Below, in pieces: positions 50,822 to 61,078 of a DNA stretch of 64,000 nt. This stretch comes from Aigarchaeota archaeon (GTDB lineage: Archaea; Thermoproteota; Nitrososphaeria_A; Caldarchaeales; Wolframiiraptoraceae), in assembly GCA_025059205.1 (NCBI GenBank), contig JANXDS010000001.1, positions 264,014-328,013 on the forward strand. Reading direction: 5' to 3'. The position numbers were made by a program, and so were the translations under genes. A model generated the notes under the pieces. That model searched no databases. It was given only the letters and a program-made list of their open reading frames with translations, and was not told the DNA's origin. The first letter of the stretch is position 1, and every line of letters begins with the position of its first letter.

Positions 50822-52722
50822 TACACCTCCCTAACGATCGCACGATATGGACAGATCTGGGCACAAACTCCGCAACCAGTACAGTCGTCGCTATCTATTC
50901 TGGCCTTATTGTTTTCACCTATTACAAGGGCAGGGCATCCGAAATGCTGCGTACATATACCGCAACCGGTACATTTATCCTCCAAGATTTTGTATCGAGG
51001 TAGACGTTCGCCTTTTATCCTAGCCTCCCTGGTTACGTGTACCGCACATGGAGAACGTGATACAAGCACGGCGGGCCCAGGCCCTTGATAGTTGATCGCC
51101 TCCTCGATAACCTTTTCAGCCTCCTTTACGTCTAATGGATCGAAAGTTTTCACGAACTTTACACCAAAGGCGCGCGCGATTTCCTCTGGCAGTATGCGCG
51201 TGGTGCTAGTCCCGTTCGCGTTTAGTCCCATGCTAGGAGACGGTTGCTGACCAGTCATACCGACCACGAGATTGTCAAGAATGACTAAGATAAATCTTGC
51301 ATCGTTGTAAACCGCGTTTAGTAGGCCGGGCATACCTGCGTGGAAGAATGTCGAATCACCGATTATTGCAAAAACTTTACTGTTAACATTGGACTTCGCG
51401 AAACCGCATGCCAAACCTATGCTTGCACCCATCGAGAACTTTAAGTCTATCAGTTGGAATGGAGGTTGTGATGCAAAGCTATAGCAGCCTATGTCACCGC
51501 AGAAGAGTGCTTTATCTTTAAGCATTTTGTTCACAACTTTCTTCATAGCGTAGAAAGTAGCTCTATGAGGACAACCACTACACATAGTAAGTGGTCTGGA
51601 AATCAGCATTTGCTTAAGCCTAGTGGTATGAGTTCTTTCTGATGCTGAAGAGAATAATTTCTCTCCACTTACCATTTCAATCAGGCTTATTATCTCATTA
51701 AACGTTATTTCACCTACAAGCTTTGGATTAAAGCTAGCGCGTCCGTACACTTTGCAATTTATCCCTTCTTCAGCTAAGACGGCCCTTATGTTATGTTGTA
51801 AGTAAGGTTCCACATCCTCTACTACGATAACGGCCTCAAGGTCGTTACAGAAATCCTTGAGGAGTTTCTTTGGTAATGGATGAGGTGCTGCTAGTTTAAA
51901 TCTCGCATATTTATTTTCTAAGTTGTAAAGTTCTAAAACTTCCATAGCCATACCGTAGCCCATCCCAGCTGAGATTATGCCCCATTTTTCGTTGCCCCGC
52001 TTTACTATCTTATTAAACGGTGACTGTTCGATTATTGATTCTATCAACCCTTGTTTTTTATGCAAAGCTTCATGAAGCCTTACCGACCTCCCACCAGCAC
52101 CAGCAACTATGTACCTTTCATCTTTCTTAAATTCGGCCTTAACGTTAGGTTGAATTATTTCTCCCAAAACAACATCTTCGAGACCATGTGAAATTCTCTG
52201 TGCAGAACGTAAAAGCACTGGAAGCTTAATGCGCTCTGAAACCTCAATACCCCAAACGACCATGTCTTTTGCTTCTGCAGGACCTGAAGGTTCTAACATA
52301 GGAAGCTCGCTCATAGATGCTAAGAACCTTATATCCTCTTCGTTTTGCGAAGCTCTGCTTTGGGGGTCGTCACCAACCACGACGAGCATGCCAGCCTCGA
52401 CACCGCTGAGGTTTACGCACATCAGAGGGTCAAGGGCCCAGTTCAGACCAACGTGCTTCATTACTGCAATGGACCTAAGACCGGCAATTGCTGCGGCAGA
52501 GGCTGCCTCCACAGCCACCATTTCATTAATAGACCACTCAGCATATATGCCGAGCTCCTTGGACACTAGTAGCAAAGTGTCGAGTATTTCTGTACACGGA
52601 TTTCCAGGATAAGAGGTCGCAAATCTAACACCAGCCTCTATGGCGCCCCTAACAATGGCTTCGTTACCAGAAAGTATGACGCGTTTACCTTTTTCATTAC
52701 TGAGCAAGGAATCCTTTAACAT
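50821..52722 (-). CDS. iorA: Indolepyruvate ferredoxin oxidoreductase, alpha subunit
   Basis: 633 residues: N-terminal pyrimidine domain (LSGNEAIVRGAIEAGVRFATSYPGNPCTEI), TPP-binding part (GDIGCYSFASQPPFQ, GDSTFFHAGMPGLLNAVYN), and two C-terminal 4Fe-4S sites (CTGCGICTQHFGCP, CTGCGVCAQICPYR). Converts aryl 2-oxoacids from aromatic amino acids to aryl-CoA plus reduced ferredoxin. Confidence 0.97.
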   Translation of the reverse strand: MLKDSLLSNEKGKRVILSGNEAIVRGAIEAGVRFATSYPGNPCTEILDTLLLVSKELGIYAEWSINEMVAVEAASAAAIAGLRSIAVMKHVGLNWALDPLMCVNLSGVEAGMLVVVGDDPQSRASQNEEDIRFLASMSELPMLEPSGPAEAKDMVVWGIEVSERIKLPVLLRSAQRISHGLEDVVLGEIIQPNVKAEFKKDERYIVAGAGGRSVRLHEALHKKQGLIESIIEQSPFNKIVKRGNEKWGIISAGMGYGMAMEVLELYNLENKYARFKLAAPHPLPKKLLKDFCNDLEAVIVVEDVEPYLQHNIRAVLAEEGINCKVYGRASFNPKLVGEITFNEIISLIEMVSGEKLFSSASERTHTTRLKQMLISRPLTMCSGCPHRATFYAMKKVVNKMLKDKALFCGDIGCYSFASQPPFQLIDLKFSMGASIGLACGFAKSNVNSKVFAIIGDSTFFHAGMPGLLNAVYNDARFILVILDNLVVGMTGQQPSPSMGLNANGTSTTRILPEEIARAFGVKFVKTFDPLDVKEAEKVIEEAINYQGPGPAVLVSRSPCAVHVTREARIKGERLPRYKILEDKCTGCGICTQHFGCPALVIGENNKARIDSDDCTGCGVCAQICPYRAIVREV

Positions 52723-52839
52723 TCTCTCTACCCGTTTAGAGCTGCTAATTAAAAAATGTTGCTTTTTTGTGAAAGGTTCGCAGATCTGCTAAGATTCTTC
52801 ATAAACGTTAATTAGAATCACCGAGCCCATTCATGACAG

Positions 52840-53547
52840 GTGAAGTTGACACACCGCTTCCCCGTAAGGTATGTTACTTATAACGATGAACATTGGAATC
52901 TACTAAAAAATCTCCGGAGAAAAGCCATCAAGCTCATGGAAGCCCTCGAGAGACGTAATCTGTTCTCCTTAACCTACGGTAGCATCGTAAGAGGTGACGT
53001 TAAGCTGACCAGCGATGTTGACGTTTTCATACCATACGTCATACCATCACACGACGTCGAGCTGGCGCTAATGAATGCCGGTTACAACATAATTTCAAGA
53101 GAAATCGTGCAAGCTACACCGTCGTACGTCGTAAAGGGATACATCTATATTGATGAATTAACATCCGTTTCTTTCCCCCTAATTTCGATGAAAAGTGAGG
53201 AAGAGATGTTTTATTTGCTTGCGGGAAAAGCAAGTCTTGACGAGTTAACGAATGATATAAGAAAACCGGGAATAAACAAAGAGTTGATGCTTATTGTACC
53301 GACCGAAGAAGGTCACTATGAATTTGCAATCGAACGTAGTATAGAAGAGGCGGCGAAGGTACTTTCTTTAGATCCTAATGTGCTTAGAAAAAGAGTATAC
53401 GTTCTTAAGAGGCGAAAAGAAATAGGCAGAACTGGTGTTTATAAGTCGATTTTACTACAACCTGAAGAATCTTTCGAAAGCGTTCTGAAAAAGTTAATAG
53501 ATACGTCTCCAGCACTTAAAAGAAGGCTCAAAGAGTGTGGACGATAA
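52840..53547 (+). CDS. Nucleotidyltransferase-domain protein (polymerase beta-like)
   Basis: 235 residues. SLTYGSIVRGDVKLTSDVDVFI has the G-S and D-x-D signature of the polymerase-beta nucleotidyltransferase fold. Related conserved archaeal proteins have no settled substrate. GTG start assumed; a TTG two codons later follows AGGTGA better. Precedes pelota by about 46 bp. Confidence 0.8.
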   Translation: MKLTHRFPVRYVTYNDEHWNLLKNLRRKAIKLMEALERRNLFSLTYGSIVRGDVKLTSDVDVFIPYVIPSHDVELALMNAGYNIISREIVQATPSYVVKGYIYIDELTSVSFPLISMKSEEEMFYLLAGKASLDELTNDIRKPGINKELMLIVPTEEGHYEFAIERSIEEAAKVLSLDPNVLRKRVYVLKRRKEIGRTGVYKSILLQPEESFESVLKKLIDTSPALKRRLKECGR

Positions 53548-53593
53548 GTTCACAAATATGCTTGCATTGTACGGCTAAGGGGAGGCATTAGAT

Positions 53594-54676
53594 TTGGAAA
53601 TAATTTCAATCAATTCTAGCAAGAGGTTTGTAAGATTGATGCCCGAAACGACGCTTGACTTGCTTAACCTTTACAGAATGTTATCCGAGGGTGATGTTAT
53701 CTACTCGGATACGAGCAGAGAGATTAAGAAGCAAAGAGCTGACGGAAAAATTGACAGTGAAAGAGTTAGGGTTACCATAGGTGTAAAACTCGAAAAGAAG
53801 TCTTTAGATCCGCTTATGAGAAGGCTTCGCCTCTTAGGTAGGATAACTTATACCAATATTGAACTCGATTTGATCGGAAAACATCACTCGTTGAATGTGA
53901 GCGTAGGTTCTGAGTTAGGCATAATGACTGATAAAGACTTTTCTAGGTTAGAAAGTTTTGCAGAATATTATCGGAAATTAGGCAAAACTAAAAAATTACT
54001 TTGCATATTACTGGATGATGAACAATTCACGATAGCGTCTCTAAGTAATTCTGGTATAGAGGTTGTGCATAAGGGTAGGTTCGTCTCACAAAATAAGGAC
54101 AGGCCGGATGAACATGTAAAAAGCATAGAAAATATTTACACGGATATCGCCGAAACGATCGAAAGAAAGCTTAGGATGGAAGACCCAATAGTTGTTGTTT
54201 TGGGAAGTGAGATAGCCGTAGAAAATTTTCTTAAATTCTTGAAGAAGGAAAAGGAGAGAATCTTCAAAACAATCAAAAAGGTTGGACACGTTTCTGACGG
54301 CTCTTTGGCAGGAATACAAGAAGCACTAAGAAACAAACTCCTCGAAGATATTGCCAAGTCTATTAAACCAGTAAGGGATGCGGAGGTCGTTGAAAACTTC
54401 ATAGATTTTATGTCAAAGAATTGGGCAAACGTCGCTATAGGATTTGAAGAAGTTTACAAGGCAGTAGAGCTGGGGGCCGTTAAAGATATAATAGTTGTTG
54501 AAGATTTTATCTGGACGAACATACACGACAAAAAGTTTGAGAAAATTATGGATTTGGTTGATGAGCGACAAATCGAGATGCATATAGTACTTCCCGACAC
54601 AGAAGCAGGTGACAAAATAAAGTCGCTCGGAGGTATCGTAAGTATTTTGAAGTATCCGGTGAAGCTCAATTATTGA
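53594..54676 (+). CDS. pelA: Pelota (Dom34) ribosome-rescue factor
   Basis: 360 residues. N-terminal Sm-like domain (GDVIYSDTSREIKKQRADGKIDSERVRVTIGVKLE), central domain without the GGQ of aRF1 (HVSDGSLAGIQEAL), and C-terminal eL30-like domain (AVELGAVKDIIVVEDF). Releases stalled ribosomes with aEF1A-GTP and ABCE1. TTG start with GGGGAGG upstream. Ends overlapping dnaG by 11 bp, convergent. Confidence 0.96.
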   Translation: MEIISINSSKRFVRLMPETTLDLLNLYRMLSEGDVIYSDTSREIKKQRADGKIDSERVRVTIGVKLEKKSLDPLMRRLRLLGRITYTNIELDLIGKHHSLNVSVGSELGIMTDKDFSRLESFAEYYRKLGKTKKLLCILLDDEQFTIASLSNSGIEVVHKGRFVSQNKDRPDEHVKSIENIYTDIAETIERKLRMEDPIVVVLGSEIAVENFLKFLKKEKERIFKTIKKVGHVSDGSLAGIQEALRNKLLEDIAKSIKPVRDAEVVENFIDFMSKNWANVAIGFEEVYKAVELGAVKDIIVVEDFIWTNIHDKKFEKIMDLVDERQIEMHIVLPDTEAGDKIKSLGGIVSILKYPVKLNY

Positions 54677-55820
54677 TAAGCTGGTCAGCCGATATTATAT
54701 GGACATTGGGTGACTTTTTTGAAATTTCACCTATCCGCATTCCTATTAGATACACATCGTGATCAAGCGTTGCTGCTATGTCCACAAGCCTTTGGGTAAT
54801 CACACCATCAAATACGACGTACTTCATATTTTTATATTCAGGCATCTTCTGGGCAAGCTCGCTCACAGGCATCTTTGTCAACACCTGAAATGACTCGTCT
54901 AATATTACCGCCATTAGGTTTCCATCAACCTCCTTTACGAAATGTGCAAGTTCTTCGGGCATTTGAGAGGGTTTTTCTACGGTCCCATGTCTGATGTTTT
55001 TAATGACCTCCTCTACCGTTAATGCCCGTTGTAACGCTTCCGATATCTCCTTTCCTGTTAATTCTTCAACTTCCTTACCATAAGGCGCCCTTGCAATCAA
55101 ATCTATCTTGGAGTTCTGCAACAATTCCCTGAGTATTAAGTCGCCGCCCCTATCACCGTCTAGGAATGCTATAACCGTCTTTTTCTTCCTTGTTAACTCG
55201 GAGACGGATTTCGGCACTTTTACCCCCTCAACGGCTATCACGTTTCTATAACCATGGCGTAAGAGGTTTATGACATCGGCTCTACCTTCAACTATTATCA
55301 ACTCATTACTTGATTCGACTTCAGGTCCGGCAGGAAGTTTATCCGGTCCAAATTCTACGACTTTACTTCTGATAACCGCCTCCTCAAGTTCTTTAAGTAC
55401 CTCATCGTCTTCTGGGATCTTCCGCCTTTCCCATTCGTAAAGTATGGCCCTAGCCCTTTCGACTATCTTCCTCTTCTTCTCAGCCCTAGTGTCTTCGATG
55501 TTTTCTATGATAACTTTTGCATGGTAGGGACCAACCCTATCGACGCTTTCCACCATTGCGGCTATGAGAGCTGTTGTGAACCTGTCGAGGTTTGTAGGGA
55601 TAAGGATTTTTCCCGTAGTTTTGTTGCCCTGAGAGGTTGAGGTTATTTCTATCCTACCTATCCTACCCGTCTTTTGGAGTTCTCTGAAATCCAGCTCCGA
55701 GCTGAATATTCCCTCCGTCTGTCCAAATATGGCGCCGATTATATCGTTTCTGTCGACGACTCCGTCAACCTCTATTTTAGCCTCTATTACGTATTTAACG
55801 GATGTTACCCCTGTACTCAA
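54666..55820 (-). CDS. dnaG: Archaeal DnaG-like primase/exosome subunit
   Basis: 384 residues. N-terminal archaeal extension VKYVIEAKIEVDGVVDRNDIIGAIFGQTEGIF, Toprim domain ELIIVEGRADVINLLRHGYRNVIAVEG with AFLDGDRGGDLILREL, and a C-terminal helical part. In archaea DnaG mainly joins the RNA exosome. TTG start with GAGAGGCGAT upstream. Confidence 0.96.
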   Translation of the reverse strand: MSTGVTSVKYVIEAKIEVDGVVDRNDIIGAIFGQTEGIFSSELDFRELQKTGRIGRIEITSTSQGNKTTGKILIPTNLDRFTTALIAAMVESVDRVGPYHAKVIIENIEDTRAEKKRKIVERARAILYEWERRKIPEDDEVLKELEEAVIRSKVVEFGPDKLPAGPEVESSNELIIVEGRADVINLLRHGYRNVIAVEGVKVPKSVSELTRKKKTVIAFLDGDRGGDLILRELLQNSKIDLIARAPYGKEVEELTGKEISEALQRALTVEEVIKNIRHGTVEKPSQMPEELAHFVKEVDGNLMAVILDESFQVLTKMPVSELAQKMPEYKNMKYVVFDGVITQRLVDIAATLDHDVYLIGMRIGEISKKSPNVHIISADQLINN

Positions 55821-55939
55821 AAATTATCGCCTCTCGCTTTCATTTTTAAAGTTAATTAACCATCACCAAACTCTTATGGATATAACCCGAGAGACCTAAT
55901 ATAAGCTTTAACTTTTTTGATACCACAAAAGCCACCATA

Positions 55940-57151
55940 TTAAAAGCTCCCCTTCGTTGTCTTCGAAAAACTCTCAAAATATTCTTTGGCGGCTTTGTGC
56001 ACCCTTTCTCTGTACTCACTTTCCGTGTAAACCCTAATTATGTTGTATACTTCGCTCACGGATTTGAGTAAGAAGGATTCTATACTTACCTCTTTTACAC
56101 CCTCGGCACCCTCCTCATAAAACGTAATTTCTTGAGAGTCTGAAAGTGGTAACGGTGGGACATACGGTGTGTCTACCCATACATGCTCAGCACTTATTTC
56201 AGCCATCGATGCTATCTGTTCTTCGATACTCTTTTTTATATGCGGCTTGCTCAAAATGGCTAACGAAACTTTCTCTCGAGACACCCTGTCCTCAAAAGCC
56301 CGCTTCGGCAAATTTCGGCTCTCTATTCTTTTTATTATCTCTCTAGACTTTTCATTAGCCTTCATCATGCACCATACTGTGTAATCGTCTTGTGAGATGT
56401 ATTCTTCAACGGACATGGATGAGAAATCTAAGAGATGTTCGATTAACCTAACACCTCTCAAGAATAAAGATTGCGCAGCTCTAGCTGCATGATGGAAGTA
56501 AATGTTCATGAAGGATTGAAAGCGAGCTAGTGCTAATTCCTCCAATACGCCCAGCCCACGGATGCTTATCATAGTCTTACCATCAACAATTTTTGTCATC
56601 ATGATTATCCTTTTGGCATCTACTATTCCGTATGTAGCACCAGTAAAGTACGAGTCTCTTACGAGAAAATCGAGCTTATCGACGTCTGTCGGTCCGGATA
56701 TTATGGCGGACTCTGGCCTACGTTTTTCAAGTATGTCTACGACGTCCTTGACCCTAACACCCGAACTCTCTATTGCAGAAGCAAGCTCAGAATTATCGTT
56801 CAAGATCTTTATGCCCATCGCCTCATGATTCATGCCCTTTTCGATCAATAAAGCCTCTAGAAGATGAGAGTATGGTGTGTGACCTATGTCATGAAGTAAC
56901 GCGGCATACTTCAAGACCCTTGACCAATATTCGTCTAATTCTAAGTGTTTAGCGTATTCTCCTGCCAGGTGAAAACAACCTAAAGAGTGGTCGAATCGTG
57001 TGTGCCTCGCGCAGGGATATACTAGATAAACCAGAGGGAGTTGCATTATTCTTCTCAATCTTTGGAAGGGCGCGGTGTCTATAACTCGCCTATCGTATTC
57101 ATCAAGCTCTATATACCCCCACACAGGGTCTTTTATCAGCTTAGCCTTCAT
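55940..57151 (-). CDS. HD-domain phosphohydrolase
   Basis: About 403 residues from the ATG at 57151 (GTG three codons earlier). HD motifs: RHTRFDHSLGCFHLAGEYA, LLHDIGHTPYSHLLE, DVDKLDFLVRDS. Similar to archaeal dNTP triphosphohydrolase-like SAMHD1 relatives; the substrate is probably a nucleotide. Stands alone. Confidence 0.88.
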   Translation of the reverse strand: MKAKLIKDPVWGYIELDEYDRRVIDTAPFQRLRRIMQLPLVYLVYPCARHTRFDHSLGCFHLAGEYAKHLELDEYWSRVLKYAALLHDIGHTPYSHLLEALLIEKGMNHEAMGIKILNDNSELASAIESSGVRVKDVVDILEKRRPESAIISGPTDVDKLDFLVRDSYFTGATYGIVDAKRIIMMTKIVDGKTMISIRGLGVLEELALARFQSFMNIYFHHAARAAQSLFLRGVRLIEHLLDFSSMSVEEYISQDDYTVWCMMKANEKSREIIKRIESRNLPKRAFEDRVSREKVSLAILSKPHIKKSIEEQIASMAEISAEHVWVDTPYVPPLPLSDSQEITFYEEGAEGVKEVSIESFLLKSVSEVYNIIRVYTESEYRERVHKAAKEYFESFSKTTKGSF

Positions 57152-57264
57152 CACATTCACACGAGGAATCCTACCTTTTTAGACTTTTTGTAACCATGCC
57201 AGCTTATTGCCCAATTTCATCATGAGGTTTATAGTTTACCGCGATTAGTTAAACTTGGTTAAAA

Positions 57265-58140
57265 ATGAAGCTAGTCTCGGGTCCTGCATCTATTGAGCTT
57301 GCGGATAAGGTGTCTAGCATACTGGGTCTAGGATTGACGAAGCTAGAACATAAGACGTTTCCAGACGGTGAATCTTACTTTCGGTATATTGACAACTTAG
57401 AAAACGACGATGTTATAATATTCCAAGGCACCCATCCGCCCCAAGATAAACACATCCTTCAACTCTGTCTTCTATCGAGCGGGGCAAAGGATTTAGGTGC
57501 TAGGAGCGTGGTGGCGGTTATACCATATTTAGCATATGCTAAGCAAGATAGGCGATTCAAGGAAGGCGAGGTGATAAGTATAGACGTCGTGTTAAATATT
57601 CTTAAGAAATCTGGCGTGGACAAAATATTAACAGTAAATATACATGCGCCGTGGATTATTAATAGAGCACCGATTCCTATCGAGAACTTAGATGCTGTAG
57701 CTACGCTCGCCTCGTATATCTTACAAGCAAACATGAAAAATCCCTTAATTTTGGCACCCGGAAAGAAAGGAGAAGAGATGAGCGCCGCTGCCGCGAAGAT
57801 CTTAAACGCTGATTATGGTGCAATTAAGACGAAGAGGGACATCAACACGGGTGCTGTGGAGGTTAGCTTAGAAGGCATAAACGTCAAAGATAGAGACATC
57901 ATAGTGATAGATGACATGATAAGCACGGGCGGTACGATGGTTAAGGCAGTCAGCGCTCTCAAGTCGGCTGGAGCTAGAAGGATAATCGTGGGTTGTGTTC
58001 ATGCGATAATGATAGACGATGCTGATAGAAAGATCTTGACCTCAGGCGCAGACACCATCGTAGCTACGGATACAGTCCCCAATAAGTATGCTTACGCGTC
58101 TGTAGCAGGTCTTTTGGCTGAACGCTTGCGAGAATTATGA
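57265..58140 (+). CDS. prs: Ribose-phosphate pyrophosphokinase (PRPP synthetase)
   Basis: 291 residues: FPDGESYFRY, LPYLAYAKQDRRFKEGE-type segment (VIPYLAYAKQDRRFKEGE), and the PRPP loop IVIDDMISTGGTM. Makes PRPP from ribose 5-phosphate for nucleotide and histidine synthesis. Its TGA overlaps the ATG of the next gene. Confidence 0.97.
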   Translation: MKLVSGPASIELADKVSSILGLGLTKLEHKTFPDGESYFRYIDNLENDDVIIFQGTHPPQDKHILQLCLLSSGAKDLGARSVVAVIPYLAYAKQDRRFKEGEVISIDVVLNILKKSGVDKILTVNIHAPWIINRAPIPIENLDAVATLASYILQANMKNPLILAPGKKGEEMSAAAAKILNADYGAIKTKRDINTGAVEVSLEGINVKDRDIIVIDDMISTGGTMVKAVSALKSAGARRIIVGCVHAIMIDDADRKILTSGADTIVATDTVPNKYAYASVAGLLAERLREL

Positions 58141-59177
58141 AAGAACGAGCGCGATATTTCTTTCAACTATCAGGCGAGCATCCTGAGTTATCTTTTGGTG
58201 AACTAAGGGCTATACTCTTCACGTTTGACAGCTCACCAAATGTTACCTTAGATTGTAAAAATGTTGGATTAGCAGAAACTACTAAAGATTGCGCAGTTAT
58301 GGCTGTCGAACGGTCCGCTTACGTAAAGGAAGCGGCTCTGCTTATAGTAAAGTCCACAGATATGCGTGAGTTAATCGAATATGTGAGATCTGCGCCCCTG
58401 CATGATTTACTGAACGATGGAGAAACATTCGAAGTTAGATGCGTAAAGTGTTGGGGCGCGGAACACGATGCAAAAAAAGCTGAAGCGGAGTTAGGAGAAA
58501 TCGTCCTAAATTGTGGGAAACACGTCTCAGTAAACTTAAGTAATCCTGATAAAAGGTTCGTACTTTTGGCGACACCTTATGGGCTTTTCTTCGGATTGTC
58601 GATCGCAAGGAAGAGAAAGAAGGAATTTTACGATAGGAAAGCAGGTAGGAGACCTTTCACGTTACCTTCTGCACTTCAGCCTAATGTCGCTAGGTGCATG
58701 GTTAACCTAGCCAGGGTTAAACCCGGAGGCAGAATACTTGACCCGTTTGCTGGCTCAGCCTCGATACTTATTGAGGCATGGTTATTAGGATACGAGTCAG
58801 TAGGATTGGAGATAAAGCATTGGATATGCAGAGGCGCAAGACTAAACTTAGAGCGTTATGCGCCTGAAGGTCCTGACATAGTAAACGGCGACGCAATGGT
58901 CATACCGTTTAGGAAAGGCTTTGACGCAATAGTGACGGACCCTCCGTATGGTAGGTCTACGACAATATCGACCCGCTCTTTAAATAGCTTGTTAGAGGGT
59001 TTTCTGTCAAACGCAACTTACCTTCTCGCAGAGGGGGGAAGAATATGCATGGCCTCACCTTCAGACACCGATTTAATCTCCTTGGGAAAGACGTATGGTC
59101 TGGAAGTCCTAGAGACGTACGCGATAAGGGTGCACGGGACTTTGACGAGAAACATAACAGTTTTTAGGATGCATTAG
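58137..59177 (+). CDS. tRNA (guanine10-N2)-methyltransferase
   Basis: 346 residues. N-terminal THUMP-like domain (LLNDGETFEVRCVKCWG), linker FYDRKAGRRPFTLPSALQPNVARCMVNLA, Rossmann MTase motif ILDPFAGSASILIEAWLLG and catalytic TDPPYGRST. This layout is the archaeal Trm-G10/Trm11 type. Overlaps prs by 4 bp. Confidence 0.93.
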   Translation: MKERARYFFQLSGEHPELSFGELRAILFTFDSSPNVTLDCKNVGLAETTKDCAVMAVERSAYVKEAALLIVKSTDMRELIEYVRSAPLHDLLNDGETFEVRCVKCWGAEHDAKKAEAELGEIVLNCGKHVSVNLSNPDKRFVLLATPYGLFFGLSIARKRKKEFYDRKAGRRPFTLPSALQPNVARCMVNLARVKPGGRILDPFAGSASILIEAWLLGYESVGLEIKHWICRGARLNLERYAPEGPDIVNGDAMVIPFRKGFDAIVTDPPYGRSTTISTRSLNSLLEGFLSNATYLLAEGGRICMASPSDTDLISLGKTYGLEVLETYAIRVHGTLTRNITVFRMH

Positions 59178-59225
59178 AACAAAGACATCAAAAATAGTCT
59201 TCGGTAGGAATGCCGATTGACCGTT

Positions 59226-60146
59226 ATGAGGATAATTTTCTTGGGAACTGGAGGCGGTATGCCGAGCAGGAGACGTGGACTACCGGCCATTGCTATAAAA
59301 TACGCAGGTAGTACGCTTCTATTCGATTGCGGCGAGTCAACACAAAGACAAGCAATGCTGGCTGGCTTAGGTTTCAAAAGGGACTTCAAGATCTTCTTAA
59401 CTCACCTTCACGGAGATCATGTTTTAGGTTTGCCTGGTTTGTTGTATACGCTGTCTATGTTAAGCAGAAATGACCCTGTTGAGATTTACGGACCCTCCGG
59501 CACCGAAGAAGTCGTCAAGGCCTTACTCATTACCACTTCTGGTACTACTAGTTTCCCCATCAAGATAGTTGAGGTGGACGAAGGTGTTGTTTATACATCA
59601 AGAGAATATAAGGTCGAGGCTATAAGAACAGAACATACCACAAAGTCATTAGCATACAAACTCCAAGAAAAGGAAAGGCCGGGTAGGATGCGCGTAGAGT
59701 ATTTGGAAAGTATAGGTTTACCGAGAGGCCCTCTATGGGGCAAACTACAAAGAGGGTACGCTGTGGTTTACAGAGGCAGAAAGATAACGCCAGAAGAGGC
59801 GGTCGGCCCTCCGAGGAAGGGAAGAGTAGTTGTCTATACAGGAGACACGAGACCGACGGAAAGGATTGTAGAGTTCAGCAGGAATGCTGACGTCCTGATA
59901 CATGAGGCAACGTTTTCTCATAACCTTTCCGAAAGGGCCAAGGCGGAAGGTCATTCCACTGCAAGGGAAGCGGCAGAGATCGCCGCCGCGGCTGCCGTAA
60001 AAAGGTTGTATTTGTTTCACATAAGTCCACGATATGACAACAATCCAGAGCAGCTTTTATCAGAAGCAAAGAGTGTATTTCCACAAACGTACCTGTCTGA
60101 AGATTTTATGCAATTTGACGTGCCATACCCTCTAGAGGAAGGCTAG
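59226..60146 (+). CDS. rnz: Ribonuclease Z (tRNA 3' processing)
   Basis: 306 residues from ATG 59226. IIFLGTGGGMPSRRRGLP, the metal motif LTHLHGDHVLGLPGLL, VVYTGDTRPTE, HEATFSHNLSERAKAEGHST and YLFHISPRYD. Cleaves pre-tRNA 3' trailers, needed here as most tRNAs lack encoded CCA. Its end overlaps the convergent DMT transporter by 15 bp. Confidence 0.96.
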   Translation: MRIIFLGTGGGMPSRRRGLPAIAIKYAGSTLLFDCGESTQRQAMLAGLGFKRDFKIFLTHLHGDHVLGLPGLLYTLSMLSRNDPVEIYGPSGTEEVVKALLITTSGTTSFPIKIVEVDEGVVYTSREYKVEAIRTEHTTKSLAYKLQEKERPGRMRVEYLESIGLPRGPLWGKLQRGYAVVYRGRKITPEEAVGPPRKGRVVVYTGDTRPTERIVEFSRNADVLIHEATFSHNLSERAKAEGHSTAREAAEIAAAAAVKRLYLFHISPRYDNNPEQLLSEAKSVFPQTYLSEDFMQFDVPYPLEEG

Positions 60147-61019
60147 GATTAAGGCTATTACCACTAAAGGTGTTCCTACGAGAACTTTCCAATCGAAAAC
60201 TTCGAGCTTTCTATTAAAGATGTAAGATAGTATTAAGGTGAACAAAGGATGGGTGTTGATGACTGGTGATGCAAGACTGACCGGCGCATTGGCAAGTGCA
60301 ACGTAACGTGTTAACTGTCCAGTCGTTACCAAGAACGCGCCTATGAGAAAATAGTTTTTAGCTTTTACGTCAACGCTAAGAACTTCTTCTTTATATTTTG
60401 GAAGAGCCAATAAAACAGAACCTGTTGTCAGAGCAAAAAAATTTGATATCAGTAGACCCAAAGATGGTGTGTTTGTCTCGAGCGTACCTAACCTTATGGT
60501 GATCGATGATATGCTGAGGCTTAACATTGCGAGAATTGCATAGAGTATGCCTCGCTTAAAATTTATTATGGATCCGCGCCCACCTTCGACGTGAGCGTTC
60601 CTGCTTGTAACTAGCACTATACCGATCACAACAAGTATCGTTGCAACTATTAATTTAAACGAAAACCCCTCTCCGAGCACTATTATTCCAAGAAAAACAG
60701 TTATCAGTGTGTCACAGGAAACTATCGGAAGAGTTACCGTAGCACCAGCCAACTTTATGGCCATGTATATCAAATATCTTACAACGAGAAAGTTTGATAT
60801 GCCCGCGATAGCAAAATAGATTATTGCTGTAAAGCTCAAATTGGTTAAAGCCCATATCTCACCGGTAAGAGAGGAGATGACGAGCGTATAAGGTATTGCG
60901 AATATTAAGCTAATCCATACACTAGGGTAGACGTCGCCGGTTATGAGACCCCTCCTCACTACAACTGAATTCAGCCCAAAGATCACGGCCGACAGTAATG
61001 AAAGGGTCAACCCAAGCAT
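60132..61019 (-). CDS. EamA/DMT-family transporter
   Basis: 295 residues, ten predicted membrane helices in two EamA halves (LTLSLLSAVIFGLNSVVVRRG and GILYAILAMLSLSISSITIRLG). ATG 61019 chosen over one three codons upstream. The substrate is unknown. Confidence 0.85.
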   Translation of the reverse strand: MLGLTLSLLSAVIFGLNSVVVRRGLITGDVYPSVWISLIFAIPYTLVISSLTGEIWALTNLSFTAIIYFAIAGISNFLVVRYLIYMAIKLAGATVTLPIVSCDTLITVFLGIIVLGEGFSFKLIVATILVVIGIVLVTSRNAHVEGGRGSIINFKRGILYAILAMLSLSISSITIRLGTLETNTPSLGLLISNFFALTTGSVLLALPKYKEEVLSVDVKAKNYFLIGAFLVTTGQLTRYVALANAPVSLASPVINTHPLFTLILSYIFNRKLEVFDWKVLVGTPLVVIALILAFL

Positions 61020-61078
61020 GGTGATCATTAAACGTTAAACTCCGCTATAAAAACTGGAGTTTTAAAACACTTCAACAC